7,289 bases of DNA from a bacterium (GCA_017541565.1 JAFXYU010000226.1:1-7289), one strand, 5' to 3'. Numbered from the stretch's first letter, positions 1 through 6,834 are shown. The notes: generated from the letters alone by a model not told the origin. Numbers and translations are program-made.

Positions 1-78
1 GCTCAAGGAGATAAAAATCTTAATCCGAGAACGGCTCAGGCATTAAACAATGTTTACAGAGTTTATGCAAATGCATAA
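1..78 (+). CDS. 3' end of an unrecognised protein-coding gene (partial)
   Basis: An open frame runs from the first base to a TAA stop at 76-78, giving 25 residues that end in NNVYRVYANA. The composition (Ala, Asn, Gln, two Tyr, no hydrophobic run) fits the soluble C-terminus of a protein, but it is too short to identify and I do not assign a function. Support for it being real is the frame staying open to the window edge and the hairpin plus T-tract about 40 bases after the stop, oriented to terminate plus-strand transcription. It converges on the minus-strand operon occupying the rest of the window. The start and most of the gene lie outside. Confidence 0.55.
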   Translation, partial: AQGDKNLNPRTAQALNNVYRVYANA

Positions 79-117
79 TTAAAAGAATAAATAATACCTT
101 ATTAATTAACCTATTTA

Positions 118-145
118 CCCTTTGTTATACAAGCAAAGGGTTTTT
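118..145 (+). terminator. Rho-independent terminator of the left-edge plus-strand gene
   Basis: CCCTTTG (118-124) pairs perfectly with CAAAGGG (134-140). A T-G wobble and a T-A pair can extend the stem to leave a 5-base loop. Five T residues follow at 141-145, so the signal works for plus-strand transcription arriving from the gene ending at 78. Read on the minus strand the stem lies just after the stop of the small membrane protein gene, but only TAAATAGG follows, with no T-run. It would therefore be at best a weak terminator for the minus-strand operon. The T-tract overlaps that gene's stop codon (144-146). Confidence 0.75.
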
Positions 146-362
146 ATTTATCTTTATGCTTCCATGCAAAGTGGTTATATTCAATAAGAGCAATATGAAT
201 TATTGTAAGTATTGCGGAAAAGTAAGCAACAGGCTTATGTATTTTTCTCAATGTTATATTTTTGGAAATTCCGCTGACGGCAGCAACTGCCAATCCAACA
301 GCAGATGCGTATCCTGTGGATTTTGGCGTTATGTATTTATTATCAATTGGCGATACTTTCAT
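144..362 (-). CDS. Small two-helix membrane protein, function unknown
   Basis: This 72-residue protein has two predicted membrane segments: about residues 18-32, rich in Ala/Val/Gly, and about 45-61 (VAYFSAILTIIHIALIE). A basic loop (KNITLRKIHK) joins them and the tail is charged. Two histidines, H42 at the start of helix 2 and H56 inside it, are 14 residues apart. That spacing is reminiscent of heme-binding helices of b-type cytochrome/ferric-reductase-like families, but one pair in so small a protein proves nothing. The start is the only in-frame Met. No Shine-Dalgarno sequence precedes it; it lies 14 bases after the stop of the TPR/protease gene, so translation probably depends on the upstream gene. 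It is the last gene of the minus-strand block. The opposite-strand frame covering the same bases is judged a shadow because only this strand gives protein-like hydrophobic segments and fits the operon. I do not recognise a named family. Confidence 0.65.
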   Translation of the reverse strand: MKVSPIDNKYITPKSTGYASAVGLAVAAVSGISKNITLRKIHKPVAYFSAILTIIHIALIEYNHFAWKHKDK

Positions 363-376
363 ATAAATTAATTCTA

Positions 377-1846
377 TTATAAAAATAAGTTTCTATACGA
401 TGACAATTTAGGATTATTTTTTTCTTGCGGGTTTCTGTTTAAAAAGTTTTTCAAAATGCTTCTTGCTTTTAAATAATCATGTTTTTTTAGATAAATGTTA
501 GCCAAATTGACGGCATAATCAATATTCTGTTGATTATTTTTTATTAAATATTCATATTCTTTTATTGCCTCTTTTGTTTTATTTTGTTTTCCGTATATTT
601 CCGCTTTTAGAAGATGTAACTCATCTTTATCATTGATTTCTTGTGCATAATTTACATAATCAAGTGCAAGTTCAAAAAGTTCCTGATAATAATATGCAAC
701 GGCAAGATTATAAAGTGTAATATATCTGGAGTCGTCGTTGTGTGAGACCTGCAAGGCTTTTTCAAGATATTTTATTGCTTCTGTGTATCTTTTTTGTTCA
801 ACAAGTGCTTCTGCCAAATCAATGTATCCGTTAGGAATATTGGGTGCTTTTCTTATGTAATTTTTGGCTTCGTTAAATTTTGTATAATTTATGTCATCAT
901 TATCTCCGAGTATTAAATAAGGAACATAGTTATATTCCAGTTCATTTGCATTTGTAATATCCGGTTTGATTTTATACAAAAGTTGCAGTGTAATCTTATC
1001 TGCGTATGTTAAGGCTGATTTTGAATCGTTTTGCAATGTTTCATTATCCTTTGCCATGTGCATAATGTTTTCTTTGTTATAACTGTGTCCCATAAAGCCC
1101 AATGCATGGAATATTTCGTGCAATGAAGTATTATATATCTGGTTTTGAGAATATATTTTACCGTCCAAGTCTTTTATATTCAGTTTTATGGTCATATTTT
1201 CAAGTTTATTTTGAGTAATTGTCGGCGAAGTGTATGCAACGATGTATTTTTTCCCGTATTCAGGGGATTTAATATCTTCTTCAATAAACTCTACCCAGAT
1301 ATCGGGATTAATTTTTACCTGTTTGAAATTTATTCTGCATGAACTGGCTCTTTCCAGTTCGTTAAAAGCATCCGTAACGCCTTTAATCAATTCATCATTT
1401 GCTGCGTATGGATTTTTGAAACCGAATGTTATTGGCATTTTCCCCCAATGTACTATTTTTTGGTTGTAGGGTGCTTGCTTAATATAGTTTTCGGGGTATT
1501 TGTTATGAATTTCACGTTTGAGATTATAGAGGAAATACTCTGCGTTAACGGAGGCTGAATCTTTGATGTCACTCTCTACAATTTTGACAAGTTTTTCTTG
1601 AGATTTTATTGTAAGCGGTGAATTAATTATAGAGTTTACATAATTGATTCTGAGTTTGTAATCATTATTATTAAGTAAAAACGCTCTTTCATAAAAATTT
1701 TGGGCCTGTTGAATATTTCCTTGTTTATAGTAATAGTTTCCTATTGTTCCGTAAAATTCACCTGCGTGTGTCCTAAATAAAAATGCAAAGATAACAAGTA
1801 AAAACAGGAAAGAATACAGATAAATTTTGTATCTATTCTTCATCAT
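377..1846 (-). CDS. Membrane-anchored TPR protein with a metzincin (matrixin-like) metalloprotease domain
   Basis: This 489-residue protein is probably an extracytoplasmic zinc protease. Residues 1-6 are basic and 7-24 form one hydrophobic helix. That suggests a cytoplasmic N-terminus with the rest outside, anchored or cleaved after about A28. A TPR-like repeat follows (about 31-60). A catalytic domain (about 130-295) carries HEIFHALGFMGHS at 243-255: H243 and H247 are zinc ligands, E244 the catalytic base and H254 the likely third ligand. IMHM (261-264) is the candidate Met-turn. Four further TPR-like repeats fill about 340-471, e.g. residues 341-368 and 375-404. The third histidine is one residue later than in the textbook HExxHxxGxxH motif. 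TPRs suggest protein partners; the substrate is unknown. The start (tandem ATG ATG) lies inside the end of scpB, preceded by a weak GGTG six bases away, so coupling to scpB is likely. The first ATG was chosen; the second differs by one residue. The fold assignment is good, the biological role unknown. Confidence 0.85.
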   Translation of the reverse strand: MMKNRYKIYLYSFLFLLVIFAFLFRTHAGEFYGTIGNYYYKQGNIQQAQNFYERAFLLNNNDYKLRINYVNSIINSPLTIKSQEKLVKIVESDIKDSASVNAEYFLYNLKREIHNKYPENYIKQAPYNQKIVHWGKMPITFGFKNPYAANDELIKGVTDAFNELERASSCRINFKQVKINPDIWVEFIEEDIKSPEYGKKYIVAYTSPTITQNKLENMTIKLNIKDLDGKIYSQNQIYNTSLHEIFHALGFMGHSYNKENIMHMAKDNETLQNDSKSALTYADKITLQLLYKIKPDITNANELEYNYVPYLILGDNDDINYTKFNEAKNYIRKAPNIPNGYIDLAEALVEQKRYTEAIKYLEKALQVSHNDDSRYITLYNLAVAYYYQELFELALDYVNYAQEINDKDELHLLKAEIYGKQNKTKEAIKEYEYLIKNNQQNIDYAVNLANIYLKKHDYLKARSILKNFLNRNPQEKNNPKLSSYRNLFL

Positions 1847-2348
1847 CTTTTACACCATTATCAATATTTAGTGTTTTTACCAGAGAACGTACATCTCCTT
1901 TTAGTTTAAAATATTCTTTAAACTTCGGAGTAGTTTTGAGATTAAATGAACGTCCGTTTTTATCTTTGTGCTTGGATATTAGTCCTTTTTCAATAAGTTC
2001 TTGGACATGTTCATAGGCATTTGAACCTCTCAAATCTTTTAAATAAGTTTGTCTTATAGGCTCTTTTAATGCAATAACAGTAAGTGTTTTTAGAACCGGC
2101 GGTCTTAATTCCACAGGGCATAACTTTTCAACAATATCAAGGTGTTCCTGCTTTACCTGAAGAATATATCCGTTTTCATCGTCAATTTCAAGCGCACCTT
2201 CTCGGGAAGCGTAATCCATAATGAGTTCAAGAAGTGCTTCTTCAACATTCTCAGGAGTTTCTTCAAGAATTTCCGCAATATCTTCTATCTGAAGAACCTT
2301 TGCTGTTACAAAAAGAACAGCCTCAATTCTGGATTTCAACTGCTCCAT
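1833..2348 (-). CDS. scpB: Segregation and condensation protein ScpB
   Basis: ScpB is the winged-helix (kite) subunit of the SMC-ScpAB condensin. It acts as a dimer, binding the middle of ScpA and helping the ring associate with DNA. At 171 residues it is slightly shorter than common homologues. The first winged helix covers about residues 3-75 (RIEAVLFVTAKVLQIEDIAE resembles the usual ALLFVSGEPLS-type opening). The second, about 80-149, has the family hallmarks: LKTLTVIALKEPIRQ (86-100), DLRGSNAYEHVQELIEKGLI (105-124) and the conserved GRSFNLKTTPKFKEYFKL (132-149). The acidic C-terminal tail (DDEE) is poorly conserved in the family. The start is set by GAGG at 2355-2358, six bases upstream of ATG. 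It overlaps the end of scpA by 26 bases, and its last 14 bases contain the start of the protease gene, so expression as one message with coupled translation is expected. Confidence 0.95.
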   Translation of the reverse strand: MEQLKSRIEAVLFVTAKVLQIEDIAEILEETPENVEEALLELIMDYASREGALEIDDENGYILQVKQEHLDIVEKLCPVELRPPVLKTLTVIALKEPIRQTYLKDLRGSNAYEHVQELIEKGLISKHKDKNGRSFNLKTTPKFKEYFKLKGDVRSLVKTLNIDNGVKDDEE

Positions 2349-3201
2349 CCGTTACCTCATCTTGTAAAATATTTTGCACATTTTCAACCTGTTCGTCGAT
2401 TTCTTCCGATAAATTTTCTGTTCTCGGACGTTTTACAACATACAAATCCGAATAAAATTCATCTTGTTCCAAATCGTAGTCGCTGTCTGCGGTAAGGAAT
2501 AAAAGCGAAATATATGCGCTGATTCTATCCATTCCAAGCAGAGTAAGTTCGTTAAGTTCTATTTTATCTTGTCGGTTTAGAATCTCTTCAAGGTTTGCTT
2601 TTAGACGCAGAACGCCATTTTCAATATATTCGTCGTGCGGAAGATTGATGATATCTACAACAGAAAGTCTTGCATAATTTTGAACTCTGCGTTTTGCACG
2701 TTCATGTGCATTTTTTAGTGACTGTTTCTTATCAAGTTGTTCGTAAAATTCAAGTTGACGTATTAAATCACGAAGAGTTACTACTCTGTTGTGATTAAGT
2801 CTTACAGAGGTTCTTCTTTGCAAGACTTCATCGATAGAAATAACGTTGTTTGTCGGTATAGTATCATCGGTTGAATAATCCAGCGGTTCGTCATCCGTAT
2901 AGTTAAAATCTTCATCGTGCTGCGGCTCAAAATCCATAACATCCAAACCTTCAAGGATGTTTGACTTCAATTTTAAAAGTATAGCGGCGAAAAGGAGCGT
3001 TCTGCCGGTCAGACGCAGGTTTTGTGCTTTAGATTGAAACAAATGCATAAGATACTTATCCGTAACATCAACTATATTGATATTCCACGGATCTATCTTG
3101 CCCTGTTTTGCCATATTAACGAGAATCTCTATTCCGTCAACTTCGGCTTCTTGGACTAAATTTTCTTGCTTATTAAAACTATCGATACTATTAGCCACCA
3201 T
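2323..3201 (-). CDS. scpA: Segregation and condensation protein ScpA (kleisin)
   Basis: ScpA is the kleisin that bridges the two SMC heads and binds ScpB, closing the condensin ring. The N-terminal domain (about residues 18-85) contains VDGIEILVNMAKQGKIDPWN and the INIVDVTDKYL segment. IDPW followed by a hydrophobic helix that touches the SMC neck is the family hallmark, here in a form I associate with cyanobacterial ScpA rather than the GPLDLLL-type opening. LTGRTLLFAAILLKLKS (64-80) is also typical. A strongly acidic linker (about 86-118) leads to the ScpB-binding middle region and a C-terminal winged helix (about 195-258), which binds the SMC cap. An acidic tail ends the protein. At 292 residues it exceeds the usual roughly 250, through the linker and tail. 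The ATG is the only reasonable in-frame start (TAA lies 11 codons upstream), but it has no nearby Shine-Dalgarno; see the leader features. It overlaps scpB. Confidence 0.93.
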   Translation of the reverse strand: MVANSIDSFNKQENLVQEAEVDGIEILVNMAKQGKIDPWNINIVDVTDKYLMHLFQSKAQNLRLTGRTLLFAAILLKLKSNILEGLDVMDFEPQHDEDFNYTDDEPLDYSTDDTIPTNNVISIDEVLQRRTSVRLNHNRVVTLRDLIRQLEFYEQLDKKQSLKNAHERAKRRVQNYARLSVVDIINLPHDEYIENGVLRLKANLEEILNRQDKIELNELTLLGMDRISAYISLLFLTADSDYDLEQDEFYSDLYVVKRPRTENLSEEIDEQVENVQNILQDEVTDGAVEIQN

Positions 3202-3206
3202 TGTCT

Positions 3207-3289
3207 TTATTTTATACTTAATCTTTTCTTCTTAACTCCTCTATATTGAGGAATTTTGATCATAAGGGTATTCAAACCCCTCCCTTATG
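3207..3289 (-). promoter_or_regulatory. Structured scpA leader: two inverted repeats and a displaced Shine-Dalgarno
   Basis: Between the predicted promoter and scpA the minus strand holds CATAAGGG (3289-3282) and its perfect complement CCCTTATG (3268-3261) around a 13-base loop. A smaller hairpin follows, TCCTC (3252-3248) pairing with GAGGA (3241-3237) over a 6-base loop. The second stem buries AGAGGAG (3242-3236), the best ribosome-binding sequence in the leader, which lies 34 bases before the scpA ATG, too far for direct use. No T-run follows either hairpin, so neither looks like an intrinsic terminator. The first repeat begins at the predicted transcription start, so it could be an operator or a processing/stability element at the end of smc mRNA. 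A regulatory role is inference. Confidence 0.4.
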
Positions 3290-3291
3290 CT

Positions 3292-3319
3292 ATTATACCA
3301 TATTTGAACCAATTGCAAA
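3292..3319 (-). promoter_or_regulatory. Predicted sigma70-type promoter for scpA-scpB-protease block
   Basis: On the minus strand TGGTATAAT (3300-3292) is a perfect extended -10 element (TG, one base, TATAAT). A possible -35 box TTTGCA (3319-3314) sits 16 bases upstream and matches TTGACA at four of six positions; an extended -10 can compensate for a weak -35. Transcription would start near 3284-3286, giving a leader of about 84 bases before scpA. This would allow scpAB and the downstream genes to be expressed separately from smc. No regulator is identified. Confidence 0.55.
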
Positions 3320-3349
3320 TTTATTTACAATAATCAACTGTAGTTATAT

Positions 3350-6300
3350 TTAATCTCTGAGTTTCACTCCCGTCACCTTTGAGATACCTTTTTCTTTTTG
3401 AGTAACACCAATTGTGCGGTTTGCAGATTCAATCATCGGTTTTCTGTGGCTGACAACTATAAATTGCGTTGTTTCTGACTGAGATTGAACAATATGTGCC
3501 AACTTTTCAACGTTGATACCGTCAAGACTGGCATCAACTTCATCAAATGCATAAAATGGTGCCGGCATATATTTTTGTATAGAAAATACAAATGCTAATG
3601 CAGTTAATGCCTTTTCTCCGCCGGACATACCTGCTAGTCTTTGTTTTTTCTTGTCGCGAGGCTGCGCTTCTATATCAAGTCCGCCTTCAAATGGTTTTTC
3701 TTCGTTTTCTAATATGAGGGTTCCTTCACCGTCAGACAGTTTGTGGAAAATATCTTTGAAGTTTTCATTGAGCGCATTGTATGTTTTAAGGAATGTTTCC
3801 TTCTTTAAATCCTCATACCCTTTCATTCTTTCAAGTATTTGCGTACGTTCGCTTGAAAGCGTTTCAATCTGACCTTGAAGTTCTTTCTGGCGTTCCGAAA
3901 CTTTATCAAAATCTTCCAGTGCCTTCATGTTTACCGCACCCAAATCGTCCATGCGTTTTTGCAGCCGTTGAATTTTATTTGTTATTTCTTCAATGGACAT
4001 TTCTATCGGAGTCAGTTCATTAACGTTTATGCCGGCTTCTTCAAGTTTACCTTTAGTCTCTTCCAATTTTGGTTCAAGTTCTCGTCTGCGCGCTTTAAAT
4101 GACTCTATTTGTTCAGCAATTCTTTCGATTTCGGACGCTTTTAAATTTCTTTTTGTTTCAATATCAACAAGGTCTTTATTAATATTATCGCGTTGAGCAA
4201 AAAGTTCTCCTAATTTGTCTGTAATTTCTTTTATTTGAATTTCCAGAGTTTCAAGTTCTTCGTTTAATCCTTTAATTTCTTCCGCAAATTTAATCTTATC
4301 ATTTTCTAATTCTTTATTTGTTGCAATAGATCGTTCTATTGTTTCATTGTGAGTTTTTATGGTTGTGCGGTTGAATTCAATCCTTTGGTGCAGTCCTTCA
4401 ATTTCGTTATTAGCATCTGCAAGATTTTTTTCATAACGTTTAATTTCCGCTTCTACTCCTGCAGTTCTTTCTTTTAATTCTTTTAAATCTGCATCATTAA
4501 TAAGTTTATCAATTTCCTGAATATTTGTTTGCAAATCTGTAATTTTCTCGGAAATTGTAATATGTTCTTGTTCAATCTTATCCAGACTTTTTTCAATTTT
4601 TAATATTTCAGGTTCGGTTGTTTTTATGAATCCGTTTTTTTCATCAATGTTTGTTTGATTGTTTGTAAAATCCGCTTCAAGTCTTGCTAACTCAAGTTTT
4701 GCGTTGCTAAATTCCGTTGTGGAAAGCGAATATTTTTCTCTGATATCATCAACTTTTGAATCTAATTCCGAACGTTTTGTTGTTAAAGCAGCATACTTTG
4801 ATTCCATTTCTTTTAGTTTTGTACGATAGGCATCAATTTCGCTATCTGAATTTTGAGCAAATTTCAGGCTGTTTTTTCTTACGCTACCGCCGGTAATTGA
4901 ACCGGATTTCTCAAACAGGTCGCCGTCAAGAGTTACCATACGGTATTTTCCGATAAGTTTGTGCGCAACTTCTCTGTTTTCTACGACGAGTGTATCACCC
5001 ACAGCATAATAAAAAGCATCAAGATATTTATCATCAAAATCAATAACACCTTTATCTTTGGGAATATTCAAACTTTTAGGGCATTTTACAATTTTGTTGA
5101 GCGGAATAAATGTTGCCCGACCTGTTTTTGATGATTTGAGCGTTTCAATGCATACAGAAGCAACATGCTCGTCATCAACAACGATATGCGACATCCGTCC
5201 GCCAACGGCAATTCCCAGCGCTGTAGAGTATTCTTCGTCGACCTTGCCGAGTTTTATCAGAGGGGCATGAACTCCTCGGATATTTGCACCCATAATGGTA
5301 TCAACCGAATCTCCGAGGTTAGCATCTTCGCTCGCTTGTTTAGCTGCCTCAAGGAGATAAATCTTTTTGCGTGCCGCCTGAAGGTCATACTCAAAATCTG
5401 TGATTTCATTTTTAGTTTTGTCCAAATCATTTAATGTATTTTTAAGGATAGTTTTGAAATCGTCAAGTTCTTTGCCTAATTGTTCAATAAGAAGTTCTTT
5501 TGAAGATTTTTTTTCTGCAAAACTTGTTTTAAATTCTTCCAACTCTTTTATTTTTTCTCTGGCATCTTCCAGTGCCTTCTTTTTTGCGGATAACTCTGCT
5601 TCAAGCGGAGCCTGCTCTCTTATAAGTTTTGTTTCTTTATCTTGATACTCTTCAAGTTCTTTTTTAAGATTATTCCGTTTTTCAAGGTGTTTTTCCGCTG
5701 TTTCATTGAGTCCTGAAACATCTTCCAGTATCTTATGAAGAAGGGCTTTTTGTTCATCGATATTTTTTTCAATACCCTTAATTTCGTCTTTTTTTAATGA
5801 TATTTTCAGTTCCTGATCTTTAATCTTTTCTTCCTGAACATCAATACCGCTTTTTGTATTTTCTATGGTTTTCAAATTATCCTGAATTTGCTTATCAGTG
5901 TATGTAATAGACGAATTTTTTCTGGCAATAGAGCCTTTTATTTCTTCTGCTTTTTGTTTAAGTTCTAGTTGATGAGCCTCACCTTTTTCTTTTATGGTTT
6001 CTGAAATTTCTTCGTATTTTTCCCTGATAAGTTTCAGTCTTTCATCTAAATCCTTTGACTGTAATTCTTCTTCTTTCTTCTTTTTGGTAAATTCCAAAAT
6101 ATTTTCATGAGCCTGTTCGAGATTTCGTCTTAAATCAAAGAACGTAACTGTACTGATTTGACTTTCGAGTCCGTTTTTTTCTTCTTTAAGTTTTTGATAT
6201 TTGAGTGCAACTTCACGTTCTTCTTTTAATTGTTCAAGACGACCATTAACTTCGTTAAGTATAAGCGTAGAATTAACAACACGTTTTTCTACAGTTTCAA

Positions 6301-6820
6301 GTTCACTGGTTGCTTGTTCTATTCTTCTGTCAAAGTCAGCGACACCGGCAATCTCGTCTATTATTTTTCTGCGTTCGTTTGGTGTGCAGTTTGTGATACT
6401 CATAACGTCGCCTTGCATCATTACGTTATAACTGTTTGGTGTAATGTTAAATTTTTCAAGTTTTGCATGAATGTCTGCAAGTGTTGCAATTTTATCATCA
6501 AGATAATAGATACTGTTAAACCCTTGAGAGGATTTTCTAATTCTTCGTGCAACAGAAAAGTCGCCTCCCTCTGCTTCTCCAAAAGTTACTTTTACATAGG
6601 CTTCATTTCTTTTGTTATATGTTGAAATCAAGTGAAATAATTTTTCGGCACGCAGGGTTCTGCTGGTGGATAACCCAAGAGCAAAAAGGATGCTGTCAAT
6701 AATATTACTCTTTCCGGAACCGTTCGGGCCGGAAATTGTTGTAAACCCTTTAAGCATAGGTATTTCTACTTTGTTCGCAAACGACTTAAAGTTGTCTACT
6801 TCCAATTGTTTTATGTACAT
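3350..6820 (-). CDS. smc: Chromosome segregation protein SMC (archaeal/cyanobacterial-type heads)
   Basis: This is the ATPase arm of the SMC-ScpAB condensin, a cytoplasmic homodimer that organises and helps segregate the chromosome. Its 1156 residues show the full architecture. Walker A is GPNGSGKS (31-38) and the Q-loop glutamine is Q136. A long coiled coil covers about 165-495, and the hinge (about 500-650) ends in SGSITGGS (639-646). The returning coiled coil covers about 655-1025. The ABC signature is MSGGEK (1065-1070), Walker B is FYAFDE (1089-1094) with catalytic E1094, the D-loop is SLD (1098-1100) and the switch histidine is H1125. All catalytic positions are present. The segments MQGDV (135-139), ERRKIIDEIAGVADFD (149-164) and GISKVTGVKL (1145-1154) resemble archaeal and cyanobacterial SMCs rather than the usual bacterial FEEAAGI-type heads. 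The start is supported by GGAGAAGGG five bases upstream and by conserved residues from M1. The gene lies directly upstream of scpA-scpB, separated by 148 bases. Confidence 0.97.
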   Translation of the reverse strand: MYIKQLEVDNFKSFANKVEIPMLKGFTTISGPNGSGKSNIIDSILFALGLSTSRTLRAEKLFHLISTYNKRNEAYVKVTFGEAEGGDFSVARRIRKSSQGFNSIYYLDDKIATLADIHAKLEKFNITPNSYNVMMQGDVMSITNCTPNERRKIIDEIAGVADFDRRIEQATSELETVEKRVVNSTLILNEVNGRLEQLKEEREVALKYQKLKEEKNGLESQISTVTFFDLRRNLEQAHENILEFTKKKKEEELQSKDLDERLKLIREKYEEISETIKEKGEAHQLELKQKAEEIKGSIARKNSSITYTDKQIQDNLKTIENTKSGIDVQEEKIKDQELKISLKKDEIKGIEKNIDEQKALLHKILEDVSGLNETAEKHLEKRNNLKKELEEYQDKETKLIREQAPLEAELSAKKKALEDAREKIKELEEFKTSFAEKKSSKELLIEQLGKELDDFKTILKNTLNDLDKTKNEITDFEYDLQAARKKIYLLEAAKQASEDANLGDSVDTIMGANIRGVHAPLIKLGKVDEEYSTALGIAVGGRMSHIVVDDEHVASVCIETLKSSKTGRATFIPLNKIVKCPKSLNIPKDKGVIDFDDKYLDAFYYAVGDTLVVENREVAHKLIGKYRMVTLDGDLFEKSGSITGGSVRKNSLKFAQNSDSEIDAYRTKLKEMESKYAALTTKRSELDSKVDDIREKYSLSTTEFSNAKLELARLEADFTNNQTNIDEKNGFIKTTEPEILKIEKSLDKIEQEHITISEKITDLQTNIQEIDKLINDADLKELKERTAGVEAEIKRYEKNLADANNEIEGLHQRIEFNRTTIKTHNETIERSIATNKELENDKIKFAEEIKGLNEELETLEIQIKEITDKLGELFAQRDNINKDLVDIETKRNLKASEIERIAEQIESFKARRRELEPKLEETKGKLEEAGINVNELTPIEMSIEEITNKIQRLQKRMDDLGAVNMKALEDFDKVSERQKELQGQIETLSSERTQILERMKGYEDLKKETFLKTYNALNENFKDIFHKLSDGEGTLILENEEKPFEGGLDIEAQPRDKKKQRLAGMSGGEKALTALAFVFSIQKYMPAPFYAFDEVDASLDGINVEKLAHIVQSQSETTQFIVVSHRKPMIESANRTIGVTQKEKGISKVTGVKLRD

Positions 6821-6825
6821 GCTAT

Positions 6826-6834
6826 CCCTTCTCC
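6826..6834 (-). promoter_or_regulatory. smc ribosome-binding site
   Basis: On the minus strand GGAGAAGGG lies just before the smc ATG. AAGGG is five bases away and GGAG ten. It fixes the start at 6820 and shows that this genome does use Shine-Dalgarno signals, which makes the lack of one at scpA more notable. Confidence 0.7.

Noticed and set aside
2..15. The 14-base word CTCAAGGAGATAAA at 2-15 recurs exactly at 5348-5361.
   Set aside because: One copy is in a plus-strand gene and the other in the antisense of smc. A match of this length is not improbable by chance in an AT-rich 7 kb sequence, and there is no third copy or extended similarity.
156..371. Plus-strand frame of 71 codons over the small membrane protein.
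   Set aside because: It is the complement of the minus-strand gene, is Cys-rich with no coherent segments, and has no ribosome-binding site or operon support.
2142..2495. Plus-strand frame of 117 codons across the scpA/scpB junction.
   Set aside because: It lies wholly antisense to two confidently identified genes; its Phe/Leu/Asn-rich composition is what antisense of Lys/Glu-rich coding sequence gives.
3261..3289. The CATAAGGG/CCCTTATG inverted repeat as an intrinsic terminator for smc.
   Set aside because: No T-run follows the stem on either strand and it begins just downstream of a good extended -10 box, so an operator or leader structure is a better reading.
6230..6625. Plus-strand frame of 131 codons opposite the SMC N-terminal head.
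   Set aside because: It is antisense to highly conserved SMC ATPase-domain coding sequence and rich in Phe/Cys/Ser without recognisable motifs.
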